The notes under the pieces are model-generated. The model was given only the letters and a program-made list of their open reading frames with translations, was not told where the DNA came from and made no database searches. Positions 1-7,319 of a DNA stretch of 64,000 nucleotides are shown here, one piece after another. Each line of letters opens with the position of its first letter. Position 1 is the stretch's first letter. The DNA is taken from assembly GCF_001708505.1 (NCBI RefSeq), contig NZ_CP015992.1, positions 5,146,001 to 5,210,000 of the forward strand, written 5' to 3'. The position numbers were made by a program, and so were the translations under genes. The stretch comes from Pseudomonas sp. TCU-HL1 (GTDB lineage: Bacteria > Pseudomonadota > Gammaproteobacteria > Pseudomonadales > Pseudomonadaceae).

Positions 1-1
1 G

Positions 2-364
2 CATTACGCCTCGGGCGACCTGTTCCTGTTCCCCAGCCTTTCGGAAACCTTTGGCAACGTCGTGCTCGAAGCCCTGGCGTCGGGCCTGGCGGTGGTGGCC
101 TTCGACCAGGCTGCCGCCGCCCAGCATATCCGTCACGGCCACAACGGGTCCCTGGCGCTACCCGATGAACCGGGAAGCTTCGTCGAGGCCGCCACCTGGC
201 TGCTGGAAGACCCGGAACGCCTGCGCCGCGTGCGTCTGAACGCACGCATGCACGCCGGCCGCCAAGGCTGGGAAACAATCGTCCAGCAGTTCGAGCAATA
301 CCTGCTGCACGCCCGCCGGCCGGAGCCAGAAGTCCCCCTGGGCCGAACGCTGCCACCGACCTAG
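2..364 (+). CDS. Glycosyltransferase family 4, C-terminal fragment
   Basis: The frame is open from the window edge and stops at 362-364, so only about 120 C-terminal residues are visible. They match the second Rossmann domain of GT-B glycosyltransferases. The stretch FPSLSETFGNVVLEALASG holds the acidic E-x7-E donor-phosphate motif, and HYASGDLFLFPS just before it is the usual strand-helix lead-in. Such enzymes move a sugar from a nucleotide-sugar donor to a lipid or glycan acceptor on the cytoplasmic side of the inner membrane. The N-terminal acceptor domain lies outside the window, so the substrate cannot be named. No partner gene follows. A dispersed inverted repeat starts about 60 bases downstream. 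Confidence 0.85.
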   Translation, partial: HYASGDLFLFPSLSETFGNVVLEALASGLAVVAFDQAAAAQHIRHGHNGSLALPDEPGSFVEAATWLLEDPERLRRVRLNARMHAGRQGWETIVQQFEQYLLHARRPEPEVPLGRTLPPT

Positions 365-422
365 GCGAACGCCGCTGGCGTCGCCGCGTAAGCCAGGTGA
401 CCCCAACGACAACGCACGGTCC

Positions 423-508
423 GTAGAAGGTTGGTGCGGGCCACGCTGGTTCGAGCGCAGCGAGGCCCAACGATGGAGTGTTGGGCTTCGTACCTCAGCC
501 CAACCTAC
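423..508. repeat. Dispersed inverted repeat, AGGTTGG...CCAACCT type
   Basis: An imperfect hairpin-forming unit whose outer ends are AGGTTGGTGCGGGCCA and GCCCAACCTAC. A related copy lies at 39690-39786 with the same GGTTGGTGCGGGCCA start and CAACCTAC end but a diverged centre. Both lie just beyond the 3' end of a gene, as expected of intergenic Pseudomonas repeats that can fold in RNA. Apart from this repeat I see nothing in 365-565. Confidence 0.6.
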
Positions 509-565
509 ATGAGGCCCGAGCCGGATAAAGCAGAGGCCCCGCATCCGTGGGGCTCCTTCATCGAC

Positions 566-1675
566 TTACACCAGACTCGCCAGCGCATCCCGGCTGAAGG
601 GCAGGATGTCCTGCATGCGGCCTTCACGCACTTTCACTGCCCAGTCCGGGTCCACCAGCAGGGCGCGGCCCACGGCGACCAGATCGAACTCTTCCTTGTT
701 CAGGCGTTCCAGCAAGCCTTCGATATTCGCCGGCTGGGCGACCTTATCGGTTTTGACCATGAACTGCAGGAACTCGCCATCCAGGCCGACGCTGCCGACG
801 GTGATGGTGGGCTTGCCGGTGAGCTGGCGGGTCCAGCCGGCCAGGTTGAGGTCGGAGCCGTCGAACTCCGGCTCCCAGAAGCGGCGGGTGGAGCAGTGGA
901 AGATATCCACACCGGCCTCGGACAGCGGCTTGAGGAAGTCACCCAGGGCTTCGGCAGTCTGCACGAGGCGGGCGGTGTAGTCCTGCTGCTTCCACTGGGA
1001 GAAGCGGAAGACCACCGGGTAATCCGGGCCCACGGCAGCGCGGATAGCCTGGACGACCTCGATGGCGAAGCGCGAACGGTTGGCCAGGCTGCCACCGTAT
1101 TCGTCGGTGCGCTGGTTGGTGCCTTCCCAGAAGAACTGGTCGATCAGGTAACCGTGGGCGCCGTGGATTTCCACGCCGTCCATGCCGATGGCCTTGGCAT
1201 CACGAGCGGCCTGCGCGTAGGCGGCGACCACGTCCTGGATATCTTGTTTGGTCATGCCATGGACCACCGCCTGGCCGTCCTTCAGCTTTTCCATCGGGCC
1301 GTAGCCCGGAACGCTGGCATCCGGCTCGGTGCCCAGGCGACGCACATTGCCCACGTGCCAGAGCTGCGGCACGATGCGACCGCCTTCGGCATGCACCGCG
1401 TCTACCACCGCCTTCCAGCCAGCCAGGGCGTCCTCACCGAAGAAGCGCGGCACATGGGGATAGCCGTTGGCGGCCTGGTGGCCGATGGTGGTGCCCTCGG
1501 TGATGATCAGGCCGACACCGGCGGCGGCGCGACGGCGGTAGTACTCCACCACCTTGGCGTTGGGCACGCCGCCCGGGGAGAAGGAGCGGGTCATGGGCGC
1601 CATCACCACGCGGGTGGGCAGTTCCAGGCCGCCAAGGCGGAAGGGTGCGAAAAGGGCTTGTACGGGAGCGGTCAT
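566..1675 (-). CDS. Old yellow enzyme family NADH:flavin oxidoreductase
   Basis: FMN-dependent ene-reductase of 369 residues, expected to reduce activated C=C bonds or nitro groups with NAD(P)H in the cytoplasm. Visible features are the N-terminal barrel strand VVMAPMTRSFSPGG (about 23-36), QLWHVGN near 104-110, the substrate-anion pair His171 and His174 in HGAHGYLIDQFF followed by Tyr176, the TNQRTDEYGGSLANR segment (186-200), and VGRALLVDPDW near the C-terminus. The chosen start at 1675 has AGGAGAACC directly upstream. A longer frame to 1720 would run through the regulatory box at 1695-1713. It lies 57 bases downstream of a NemR-like repressor on the same strand, with the same 19-bp box before each gene, so electrophile-inducible co-regulation is likely. 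The exact substrate cannot be read from sequence. Confidence 0.9.
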   Translation of the reverse strand: MTAPVQALFAPFRLGGLELPTRVVMAPMTRSFSPGGVPNAKVVEYYRRRAAAGVGLIITEGTTIGHQAANGYPHVPRFFGEDALAGWKAVVDAVHAEGGRIVPQLWHVGNVRRLGTEPDASVPGYGPMEKLKDGQAVVHGMTKQDIQDVVAAYAQAARDAKAIGMDGVEIHGAHGYLIDQFFWEGTNQRTDEYGGSLANRSRFAIEVVQAIRAAVGPDYPVVFRFSQWKQQDYTARLVQTAEALGDFLKPLSEAGVDIFHCSTRRFWEPEFDGSDLNLAGWTRQLTGKPTITVGSVGLDGEFLQFMVKTDKVAQPANIEGLLERLNKEEFDLVAVGRALLVDPDWAVKVREGRMQDILPFSRDALASLV

Positions 1676-1694
1676 GGGTTCTCCTGTGGCCGGC

Positions 1695-1713
1695 CATATG
1701 ACCGGTCGTCTCG
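1695..1713. promoter_or_regulatory. Putative TetR/NemR-type operator, copy 1
   Basis: The 19-bp sequence CATATGACCGGTCGTCTCG lies between the repressor gene and the ene-reductase gene, 20 bases upstream of the reductase start. Its core GACCGGTC is a perfect palindrome. The identical 19 bases occur at 2333-2351 upstream of the repressor, in the same orientation. Two exact copies placed only before these two genes suggest the repressor's binding site. That it is an operator is inference. Confidence 0.7.
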
Positions 1714-1732
1714 GTTTCAAGGCATTGAAAAA

Positions 1733-2323
1733 TCATGCCCGAAGCAGCAGCTCCAGGCGGTCGACGAAAGCGTTCATGGGGGCCGTGCCGCCGCCCACCT
1801 TCAAGCGCGTAAGCACGCCTTGCCAGGCATTGGTGATAAAGGCGGCGAGGTTGGCGCAATCTTCATCGGCGCGCAGCTCACCGGCGGCCACGGCGTCTTC
1901 CAGGCAGGCCTGGAGGATGTCCACCGAGCCCTGCAGGATGCTCTCCACCTGCTCGCCGATGGCGGGCGACAACTCGGCCATCTCGAAACCGAGGCTGCCG
2001 ATGAAGCAGTGGTATTCGGGCTTTTCGCGGCTGGAAAAATGCGCCAGCAGCTCGCGGTAGTAACCGAGGATGCGCTGGCACGGGCTCAGCGCCGGGTTGC
2101 CCAGGGCCTGGGCATAACGCTCCAGGCGCGGCAGGTAGAGGTGTTCCAGGGCCTGCAGGGCAAAGTCTTCCTTGCTGGCGAAGTAGTGATAGAAGGAGCC
2201 CTTGGGAATGCCCGCGGCCTGGACTATCTCCTGAACGCCGGTGCCGTGGTAGCCACGGCGGGTCATCACCTGGGAGCCCTTGGCGAGGATGAGGTCGCGT
2301 TTGTCGAGTCGGATGCTGGTCAT
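1733..2323 (-). CDS. TetR/AcrR-family regulator, NemR-like
   Basis: A repressor of 196 residues. The N-terminal helix-turn-helix is visible as GVQEIVQAAGIPKGSFYHYFASKEDF (in two parts, GVQEIVQAAGIPKG and SFYHYFASKEDF; about residues 25-50), the signature shared by NemR/AcuR-type TetR proteins. The C-terminal part with CFIGSLGFEMAEL and a single Cys in that helix resembles the ligand/dimer domain of this subgroup, where a cysteine can sense electrophiles. I chose the ATG at 2323 over the one at 2335 because the upstream ATG lies inside the 19-bp operator-like box. It is followed by the ene-reductase on the same strand, so it probably represses itself and that gene. The ligand is unknown. Confidence 0.88.
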   Translation of the reverse strand: MTSIRLDKRDLILAKGSQVMTRRGYHGTGVQEIVQAAGIPKGSFYHYFASKEDFALQALEHLYLPRLERYAQALGNPALSPCQRILGYYRELLAHFSSREKPEYHCFIGSLGFEMAELSPAIGEQVESILQGSVDILQACLEDAVAAGELRADEDCANLAAFITNAWQGVLTRLKVGGGTAPMNAFVDRLELLLRA

Positions 2324-2332
2324 GGCGGCGAG

Positions 2333-2351
2333 CATATGACCGGTCGTCTCG
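2333..2351. promoter_or_regulatory. Putative TetR/NemR-type operator, copy 2
   Basis: Exact second copy of the 19-bp box CATATGACCGGTCGTCTCG, ten bases upstream of the repressor start. The GACCGGTC core is self-complementary. Its position fits autoregulation of the TetR gene. Confidence 0.7.
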
Positions 2352-2463
2352 CCTCGCCCAGCACTATTGATCGGCGTGATTGGGAGCCACAGGCCCGGAT
2401 GGAATCGGAGGGTGCGAGCACGGGGCGGCTCCTTCCGCCCCGGTCGTCATGAGTGAGGGTGAA

Positions 2464-2946
2464 TCAGGCCAGGGCCTTCTCGACGGACTGGATCAGCGCG
2501 GGATCGTCCGGCGCGGTGCGCGGCGAGAAGCGCGCGAGTACGCGGCCGTCCTTGCCGACTAGGAATTTCTCGAAGTTCCAGGTGATGTCACCGGGGAACT
2601 CGGCACCCTCGCCCGCCAGCAGGCGGTACAGCGGATGGCGCGCCGAGCCGTTGACCTCGATCTTGCTGCCCAGGGGAAAGGTCACGCCGTAGTTCAGGCT
2701 GCAGAATTCGCGGATCTCTTCCTCGCTGCCCGGCTCTTGGGCAGCGAACTGGTTGCAGGGCAATCCGAGCACGGTGAACCCCTTGTCGCGGTATTGCTGG
2801 TAAAGCTTTTCCAGACCGGCATACTGCGGGGTCAGGCCGCATTTGGAAGCGACATTCACCACCAGCACCACCTGGCCCTTGTACGGCGCCAACGGCAGGT
2901 CCTGACCGTCGAGCGCACGCAAATTGAGGTCGTGAAAGGCACTCAT
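2464..2946 (-). CDS. Glutathione peroxidase-family thiol peroxidase
   Basis: A 160-residue cytoplasmic peroxidase that reduces hydrogen peroxide or organic hydroperoxides, in bacteria usually with thioredoxin. The catalytic tetrad is visible as Cys36 in ASKCGLT, Gln70 in QEPG, and Trp123-Asn124 in WNFEKF. A second cysteine at 64 in LPCNQF is the usual resolving position of Cys-type family members. Length is typical. The start at 2946 is preceded by GGAG, whereas the longer frame from 2967 lacks a better site. It lies downstream of slyD on the same strand but beyond that gene's terminator, so it probably has its own promoter. Confidence 0.93.
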   Translation of the reverse strand: MSAFHDLNLRALDGQDLPLAPYKGQVVLVVNVASKCGLTPQYAGLEKLYQQYRDKGFTVLGLPCNQFAAQEPGSEEEIREFCSLNYGVTFPLGSKIEVNGSARHPLYRLLAGEGAEFPGDITWNFEKFLVGKDGRVLARFSPRTAPDDPALIQSVEKALA

Positions 2947-2985
2947 GACTGACTCCTCGAGAATCACAGGGATTTCACAGCAGAC

Positions 2986-3011
2986 AAAAAAGGCGCCCCG
3001 GGGCGCCTTTT
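2986..3011 (-). terminator. Rho-independent terminator of slyD
   Basis: A perfect 16-bp palindrome GGCGCCCCGGGGCGCC at 2992-3007, flanked by six A on the left and four T on the right. Read on the minus strand it is a GC-rich stem followed by a U tract just after the slyD stop, and it separates slyD from the peroxidase gene. Confidence 0.8.
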
Positions 3012-3072
3012 CGGTTTTCTCAGCTTAGCAGCCGATTCGCGAGTTGCCGGTTCGGCAGTCGCAGACAGCCGG

Positions 3073-3558
3073 TCAGTGGTGGTGACCGCCTTCGCCGTGG
3101 ATGTGGCCGTGAGCGATCTCTTCGGCGTTGGCCTCACGCACGTTGACCACCTTGACCTTGAAGTTCAGGCGCTGGCCGGCCAGTGGGTGGTTGCCGTCGA
3201 CGGTGACGTCGTCGCCATCGACGTCGCGGATGGTCACGATCTGCATGCTGCCGTCCGGGCCGGAGGCATGGAACTGCATGCCGACTTCCAGCTTGTCGAC
3301 GCCTTCGAACATGGCGCGGTCCAGGGTGGCGACCAGTTCGGCGCTGTACTCGCCATAGGCATCTTCCGGCTCGACGGCAACGTTCAGCTCGTCACCCGCC
3401 TGCTTGCCTTCCAGGGCGCGTTCCAGGCCAGCGATGATGTTGCCTGCGCCGTGCAGGTACACGAGCGGGGCGCCGCCAGCGGAACTGTCGATCACCTCAC
3501 CGGCGTCGTTGGTAAGGGTATAGTCGATGGACACGGCCTTGTTGGCGGCGATCAGCAT
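3073..3558 (-). CDS. slyD: SlyD-type FKBP peptidyl-prolyl isomerase
   Basis: A 161-residue cytoplasmic prolyl isomerase and chaperone that also binds metal ions. The FKBP fold is recognised from YTLTNDAGEVIDSS at the start and PLVYLHGAGNIIAGLERALEG at 31-51 (quoted here only as landmarks PLVYLHGAG and ERALEG). The insert-in-flap chaperone domain spans about 70-120, ending at NHPLAGQRLNFKV. The C-terminal tail is short and His-rich (HGHIHGEGGHHH), fitting a nickel-binding SlyD with a shorter tail than E. coli. The start at 3558 is the only in-frame ATG. It is divergent from the DUF3565-ackA-pta operon, with promoters necessarily very close together. Confidence 0.95.
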   Translation of the reverse strand: MLIAANKAVSIDYTLTNDAGEVIDSSAGGAPLVYLHGAGNIIAGLERALEGKQAGDELNVAVEPEDAYGEYSAELVATLDRAMFEGVDKLEVGMQFHASGPDGSMQIVTIRDVDGDDVTVDGNHPLAGQRLNFKVKVVNVREANAEEIAHGHIHGEGGHHH

Positions 3559-3577
3559 GGTGCGAGACCTTCTGCGA

Positions 3578-3853
3578 ATGAATGATGAAAGCGCAAGTTT
3601 AACCGCGCCGCCGGTCGATTGCGACCCGAGCGCTGACGGGCGGCCCCGTCTGGTCGGCTATAGGCAAGACGAAGACGGTCACTGGGTGGCGGTCCTTTCC
3701 TGCGGCCATACTCAACACCTACGGCACCAGCCGCCGTGGCAGTCGCGCGCTTGGGTGCTCGACCCCCTCCAGCGCGCAGCCCAGTTGGGCCGCTTGTTCC
3801 CCTGCGGCTGGTGCGCCCAGGGCGTAGCGCCCGAACCCTCTGAGGAAACCTGA
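3578..3853 (+). CDS. DUF3565 family protein, possible zinc-binding
   Basis: A protein of about 91 residues. The conserved core reads LVGYRQDEDGHWVAVLSCGHTQHLRH, then PPWQSRAWVL, and it ends with a CGWC motif. SCGH plus CGWC gives three cysteines and several histidines, a plausible zinc site. I recognise the family as DUF3565, which has no known function. The chosen ATG at 3578 starts MNDESAS. An ATG at 3557 is also in frame but would overlap slyD. Its stop TGA overlaps the ackA ATG in TGATG, so translation is probably coupled with ackA. Confidence 0.75.
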   Translation: MNDESASLTAPPVDCDPSADGRPRLVGYRQDEDGHWVAVLSCGHTQHLRHQPPWQSRAWVLDPLQRAAQLGRLFPCGWCAQGVAPEPSEET

Positions 3854-5019
3854 TGCCCGCACGCAACATCCTGGTGATCCACGCGCGCAAGACGTCGCTG
3901 CGCTTCGTCCTGGTCAACGAGGCCCACAGCCAGTTCATCCTCCATGGCATGGCTGAAGGGCTCGGCAGCCGCGACGCCGAACTGCGTTGGCAGCGCGGTG
4001 GCGAAAAGGACAGCCTGATGATCCCCAATGCGGACCACCGCGCCGCCCTGTCGCAACTGATGCCCATTGTCCAGGGCGCAGCCGGCGGCAAGCTGCACGG
4101 CGTCGGGCACCACGTGCTGCACGGTGGCGAGCTGTTCAACACTGCCTGCCGTCTGGACGCCCAGGTGATCCGCCGCCTGCACGCCCTCGTTCCGCTGGCG
4201 CCGCAGCAGATGCCGGCGAGCCTGGTGGGCATCGAGGCCGCCATGCACCTGCTGCCGAACCTCATCCACGTGGCGGTGTTCGACACCGCCTTCCACCAGA
4301 ACATGCCCGAGCACGTCTACCGCCTTGCCCTGCCGGATGCCGTCTACCGCGACCATGGCCTGCGCCGCTATGCCTTCCATGGCAACAGCCATCGCTACGT
4401 CAGCCGACGCGCGGCCGAGCTGGCGGGCCTGTCCCTCGGTGACAGTTGCTGGCTCAGCGCCCACCTGGGCGAGCACAGTTCCGCCTGTGCCATCGTCAAC
4501 GGCCAGAGCCGCGACGCCAGCATGAACCTGGTGATGGCAACGCGCAGCGGCGACATCGACCCGCACCTCTACACCCAGCTGCACCGCAGCCTGGGCTGGA
4601 GCCTGGAGAAAATCGACCAGGTACTGCGCCAGGAAAGCGGCCTGCTCGGCCTCTCGGCGCTGGCCAGTGACCTGCGCAGCCTGGAGACCGCCCGTGACCA
4701 GGGTCATGCCGGCGCCACCCTGGCCATCGAGGTGTTCTGCTACCGCCTGGCCAAGACCCTGGCCGCCGTTGGCTGCGCACTGCCGCAGTTGGACGGGCTG
4801 ATCTTCACCGGCGAGATAGGCGAGAATTCGCCCCTCGTGCGCAGCCGCACGGTGGATCACCTGAAGCTGCTCAACCTGGCCATCGACCGCGAGGCCAACG
4901 CCCGCTGCGTGCGCGGCGTCGCCGGCCCCATCCACAGGCGCGGCCACCCGCGCGTGCTGGTGGTGCCCACCAACGAAGAACGCCAGATCGCCCTCGACAC
5001 CCTGGCCCTGCTCGCCTGA
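3853..5019 (+). CDS. ackA: AckA-family protein with degenerate active site
   Basis: Acetate kinase normally interconverts acetate plus ATP and acetyl phosphate. This 388-residue frame has normal length and is AckA-like throughout (for example VFDTAFHQNMPEH, TRSGDIDP, ESGLLGL, TNEERQIALD). The conserved catalytic motifs are changed. The expected N-x-G-S-S-S-x-K near the N-terminus reads HARKTSLR (10-17). The Arg of GHRVVHGG is His87. HLGNG reads HLGEH (204-208). The GLTPLEG loop before LVMGTRSGD is reduced to one Asn (near 225). GGIGENS reads GEIGENS (320-326). Asp144, His180 and Arg231 remain. No frameshift or stop is present. It follows the DUF3565 gene with a 1-base overlap and precedes pta by 22 bases. 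I infer weak or no acetate kinase activity. Confidence 0.9.
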   Translation: MPARNILVIHARKTSLRFVLVNEAHSQFILHGMAEGLGSRDAELRWQRGGEKDSLMIPNADHRAALSQLMPIVQGAAGGKLHGVGHHVLHGGELFNTACRLDAQVIRRLHALVPLAPQQMPASLVGIEAAMHLLPNLIHVAVFDTAFHQNMPEHVYRLALPDAVYRDHGLRRYAFHGNSHRYVSRRAAELAGLSLGDSCWLSAHLGEHSSACAIVNGQSRDASMNLVMATRSGDIDPHLYTQLHRSLGWSLEKIDQVLRQESGLLGLSALASDLRSLETARDQGHAGATLAIEVFCYRLAKTLAAVGCALPQLDGLIFTGEIGENSPLVRSRTVDHLKLLNLAIDREANARCVRGVAGPIHRRGHPRVLVVPTNEERQIALDTLALLA

Positions 5020-5041
5020 ATCGCCTTTGCCAAGGAGCCCC

Positions 5042-7075
5042 ATGCACTGTTTCTTCATCGCCCCGACCGGCTTCGGCGTCGGCCTTACCTCCACCAGCCT
5101 CGGCCTGGTGCGCGCCCTTGAACTGGCGGGCCTGCAAGTCGGCTTCCTCAAGCCCGTGGCCCAGCCCCATCCCGGTGACCTCGGCCCGGAACGCTCCACC
5201 GAACTGGTGGCCCGTACCCATGGCCTGACGCCACCCGTTCCACTGGCACAGTCCCAGGTGGAACGGATGCTCGCCGACGGCCAGCTGGACGAGCTGCTGG
5301 AGGAGATCACCGGCCTCTTCCAGCACGCGGCCCAGGGCAAGGACGTGGTCATAGTCGAAGGCATGGTGCCGACCCGCCACGCCAGCTATGCAGCCCGCAT
5401 CAACTTCCACCTGGCCAAGAGCCTGGATGCCGACGTGATCCTGGTGTCGGCGCCGGAAGACGAGAGCCTGTCCGAACTGTCCGACCGCCTGGAGATCCAG
5501 GCCCAGCAGTTCGGCGGGCCGCGCGATCCGAAGGTGCTCGGGGTGATCCTCAACAAGGTCCGTGAGCAGGACTTCGTTCGTCGTCTCAAGGACCAGTCGC
5601 CCCTGCTGCGTGGCAACGATTTCCGCCTGCTTGGCAGCGTGCCCTGGCTGGACGAGCTGAATGCGCCGCGCACCCGCGACGTCGCCGACCTGCTGCAAGC
5701 CCAGGTGATCAACGCTGGCGACTTCGACCAGCGCCGGGTGCAGAAGATCGTGGTCTGCGCGCGCACCGTGCCCAATACCGTGCAACAGCTCAAACCGGGC
5801 GTGCTGGTAGTGACGCCGGGCGATCGCGACGACATCATCCTCGCCGCCAGCCTGGCCTCCATGAACGGCGTGCCCCTGGCCGGCCTGCTGCTGTCCAGTG
5901 ACATTCAGCCCGATCCGCGCACCCTGGAGCTCTGCCGTGGCGCCCTGCAAGGTGGCCTGCCGGTGCTGGGCGTCGCCACCGGGACCTACGACACGGCCAC
6001 CAACCTCAACCGCATGAACAAGGAAATCCCGGTGGACGACCGCGAGCGCGCGGAGAAGGTCACCGAGTTCGTCGCCCGCAACCTCGATCTCGACTGGCTG
6101 CGCGCCCGTTGCGGCGCCCCCAGCGCCAACCAGCGCCTGTCGCCGCCCGCCTTCCGCCATCGGCTGATCCAGCAGGCGCAACTGGCCGGCAAGCGCATCG
6201 TCCTGCCCGAAGGCGCCGAGCCCCGCACGGTGCAGGCCGCCGCCGCCTGCCAGGCACGGGGTATTGCCCATTGCGTGCTGCTGGCCAAACCCGAAGACGT
6301 GCATGCGGTGGCTCGCGCCCAGGGCATCGAACTGCCCGAGGGTCTGGAAATCCTCGACCCGGACCGGGTGCGCGAACGTTATGTGCAGCCCATGGTGGAG
6401 CTGCGCCAGAACAAGAGCCTGAACGCCCCCATGGCCGCCGCGCAGCTGGAAGACAACGTCCTGCTCGGCACCATGATGCTGGCGCTCGACGAAGTCGACG
6501 GCCTGGTGTCCGGTGCCATCCACCCCACCGCCAACACCATTCGCCCGGCGCTACAGCTGATCAAATCAGCCCCTGGATACCGCATTGCGTCCTCGGTCTA
6601 TCTGATGCTGATGCCTGAGCAGGTCGTGGTGTACGGCGACTGCGCGGTCAACCCCGAACCGGACGCCAGCGACCTGGCGGAAATCGCCCTGCAGAGTGCC
6701 GACTCCGCCGAAGCCCTGGGCATAGTGCCGCGTGTGGCGCTGATCAGTGATTCGAGCGATGAAGCGGAGCTGGCCAAGGTCCGCGAAGCCATTCGCCAGG
6801 CCCATGGCGTACGCCCCGACCTGCCCATCGAAGGCCCCCTGCCCTACGCCAGCGCAAAAGACGGCCGCACCACGGTCTTCGTGTTCCCCGACCTCGCCAG
6901 CGGGGATGCCGCCTACAAGGCCGTGCAGCAAAGCAGCCACGTGACCAGCGCCGGCCTCGTGCTGCAAGGTTTGCGCAAACCGGTGAACGACCTGCCACGC
7001 AACACCGTGGTCGACGACATCATCCACACCATCGCCCTGACGGCGATCCAGGCGGCGTGCGGGGCGGAAGGCTGA
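5042..7075 (+). CDS. pta: Phosphate acetyltransferase, long form, altered catalytic loops
   Basis: A 677-residue long-form Pta, which converts acetyl-CoA and phosphate to acetyl phosphate. The N-terminal P-loop-like regulatory domain starts FIAPTGFGVGLTS. The middle DRTGG-like domain covers about 215-335. The C-terminal PTA_PTB catalytic domain starts near 375. Landmarks are VDGLVSGAIHPTANTIRPAL and YGDCAVNPEPDASDLAEIAL. Compared with the family pattern as I recall it, the SYSTGTSGxGxxVxKV loop reads SDSSDEAELAKV (569-580). The KAPxSPVAGRATVF segment is shortened to KDGRTTVF (near 606-613). The catalytic Ser of NDLSRG is Pro652 (NDLPRN). Arg653 remains. AAGGAG at 5032 fixes the start at 5042. 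It is the last gene of the DUF3565-ackA-pta operon. Activity is doubtful. Confidence 0.9.
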   Translation: MHCFFIAPTGFGVGLTSTSLGLVRALELAGLQVGFLKPVAQPHPGDLGPERSTELVARTHGLTPPVPLAQSQVERMLADGQLDELLEEITGLFQHAAQGKDVVIVEGMVPTRHASYAARINFHLAKSLDADVILVSAPEDESLSELSDRLEIQAQQFGGPRDPKVLGVILNKVREQDFVRRLKDQSPLLRGNDFRLLGSVPWLDELNAPRTRDVADLLQAQVINAGDFDQRRVQKIVVCARTVPNTVQQLKPGVLVVTPGDRDDIILAASLASMNGVPLAGLLLSSDIQPDPRTLELCRGALQGGLPVLGVATGTYDTATNLNRMNKEIPVDDRERAEKVTEFVARNLDLDWLRARCGAPSANQRLSPPAFRHRLIQQAQLAGKRIVLPEGAEPRTVQAAAACQARGIAHCVLLAKPEDVHAVARAQGIELPEGLEILDPDRVRERYVQPMVELRQNKSLNAPMAAAQLEDNVLLGTMMLALDEVDGLVSGAIHPTANTIRPALQLIKSAPGYRIASSVYLMLMPEQVVVYGDCAVNPEPDASDLAEIALQSADSAEALGIVPRVALISDSSDEAELAKVREAIRQAHGVRPDLPIEGPLPYASAKDGRTTVFVFPDLASGDAAYKAVQQSSHVTSAGLVLQGLRKPVNDLPRNTVVDDIIHTIALTAIQAACGAEG

Positions 7076-7093
7076 GGCTCCCTGCCGGCCGAT

Positions 7094-7146
7094 GTGGGAG
7101 CGAATTCATTCGCGAAATGGCCGATCGCGAATGAATTCGCTCCCAC
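7094..7146. repeat. REP-type palindrome
   Basis: Perfect 21-base inverted arms (7094-7114 and 7126-7146) around an 11-base loop. The arms read GTGGGAGCGAATTCATTCGC plus one G and its complement. This is the Pseudomonas REP type with GTGGGAGC ends. It lies 18 bases after the pta stop and may protect the transcript end or slow transcription. Interrupted or decayed relatives occur at 34248-34534 and 44587-45190. The rest of 7147-7319 shows nothing further. Confidence 0.85.
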
Positions 7147-7319
7147 AAGAGCAGACGCCAGCAGGCGCGCCCCTCGACCGTCCGGTCACCCTTCGCGCTT
7201 GCAGTCCAGTGAACAACCGTTAACCTTTGCCATCATTCTGCCCGCCGCCAGGGAATGCAGCGGGCCCAATCCATTTCAAGGTGGCCTTGACCACCCCACG
7301 GCGAGGCGCCATCCCCTTC

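Noticed and set aside
431..2452. Long open frame (673 codons) on the plus strand
   Set aside because: It runs antisense through the ene-reductase and TetR genes; high-G+C codon bias of the real genes creates it. No family-like sequence or ribosome site.
3853..5019. AckA changes as a frameshift or broken gene
   Set aside because: All motifs stay in one frame, flanking residues align without shift, and there is no stop. Point changes and one short deletion explain it.
4871..6523. 550-codon frame antisense to ackA and pta
   Set aside because: Covers the coding frame of pta; no motif. The pta frame itself has clear family landmarks.
7094..7146. REP hairpin as a CRISPR repeat
   Set aside because: Single palindrome; no regular spacers and no cas genes in the window.
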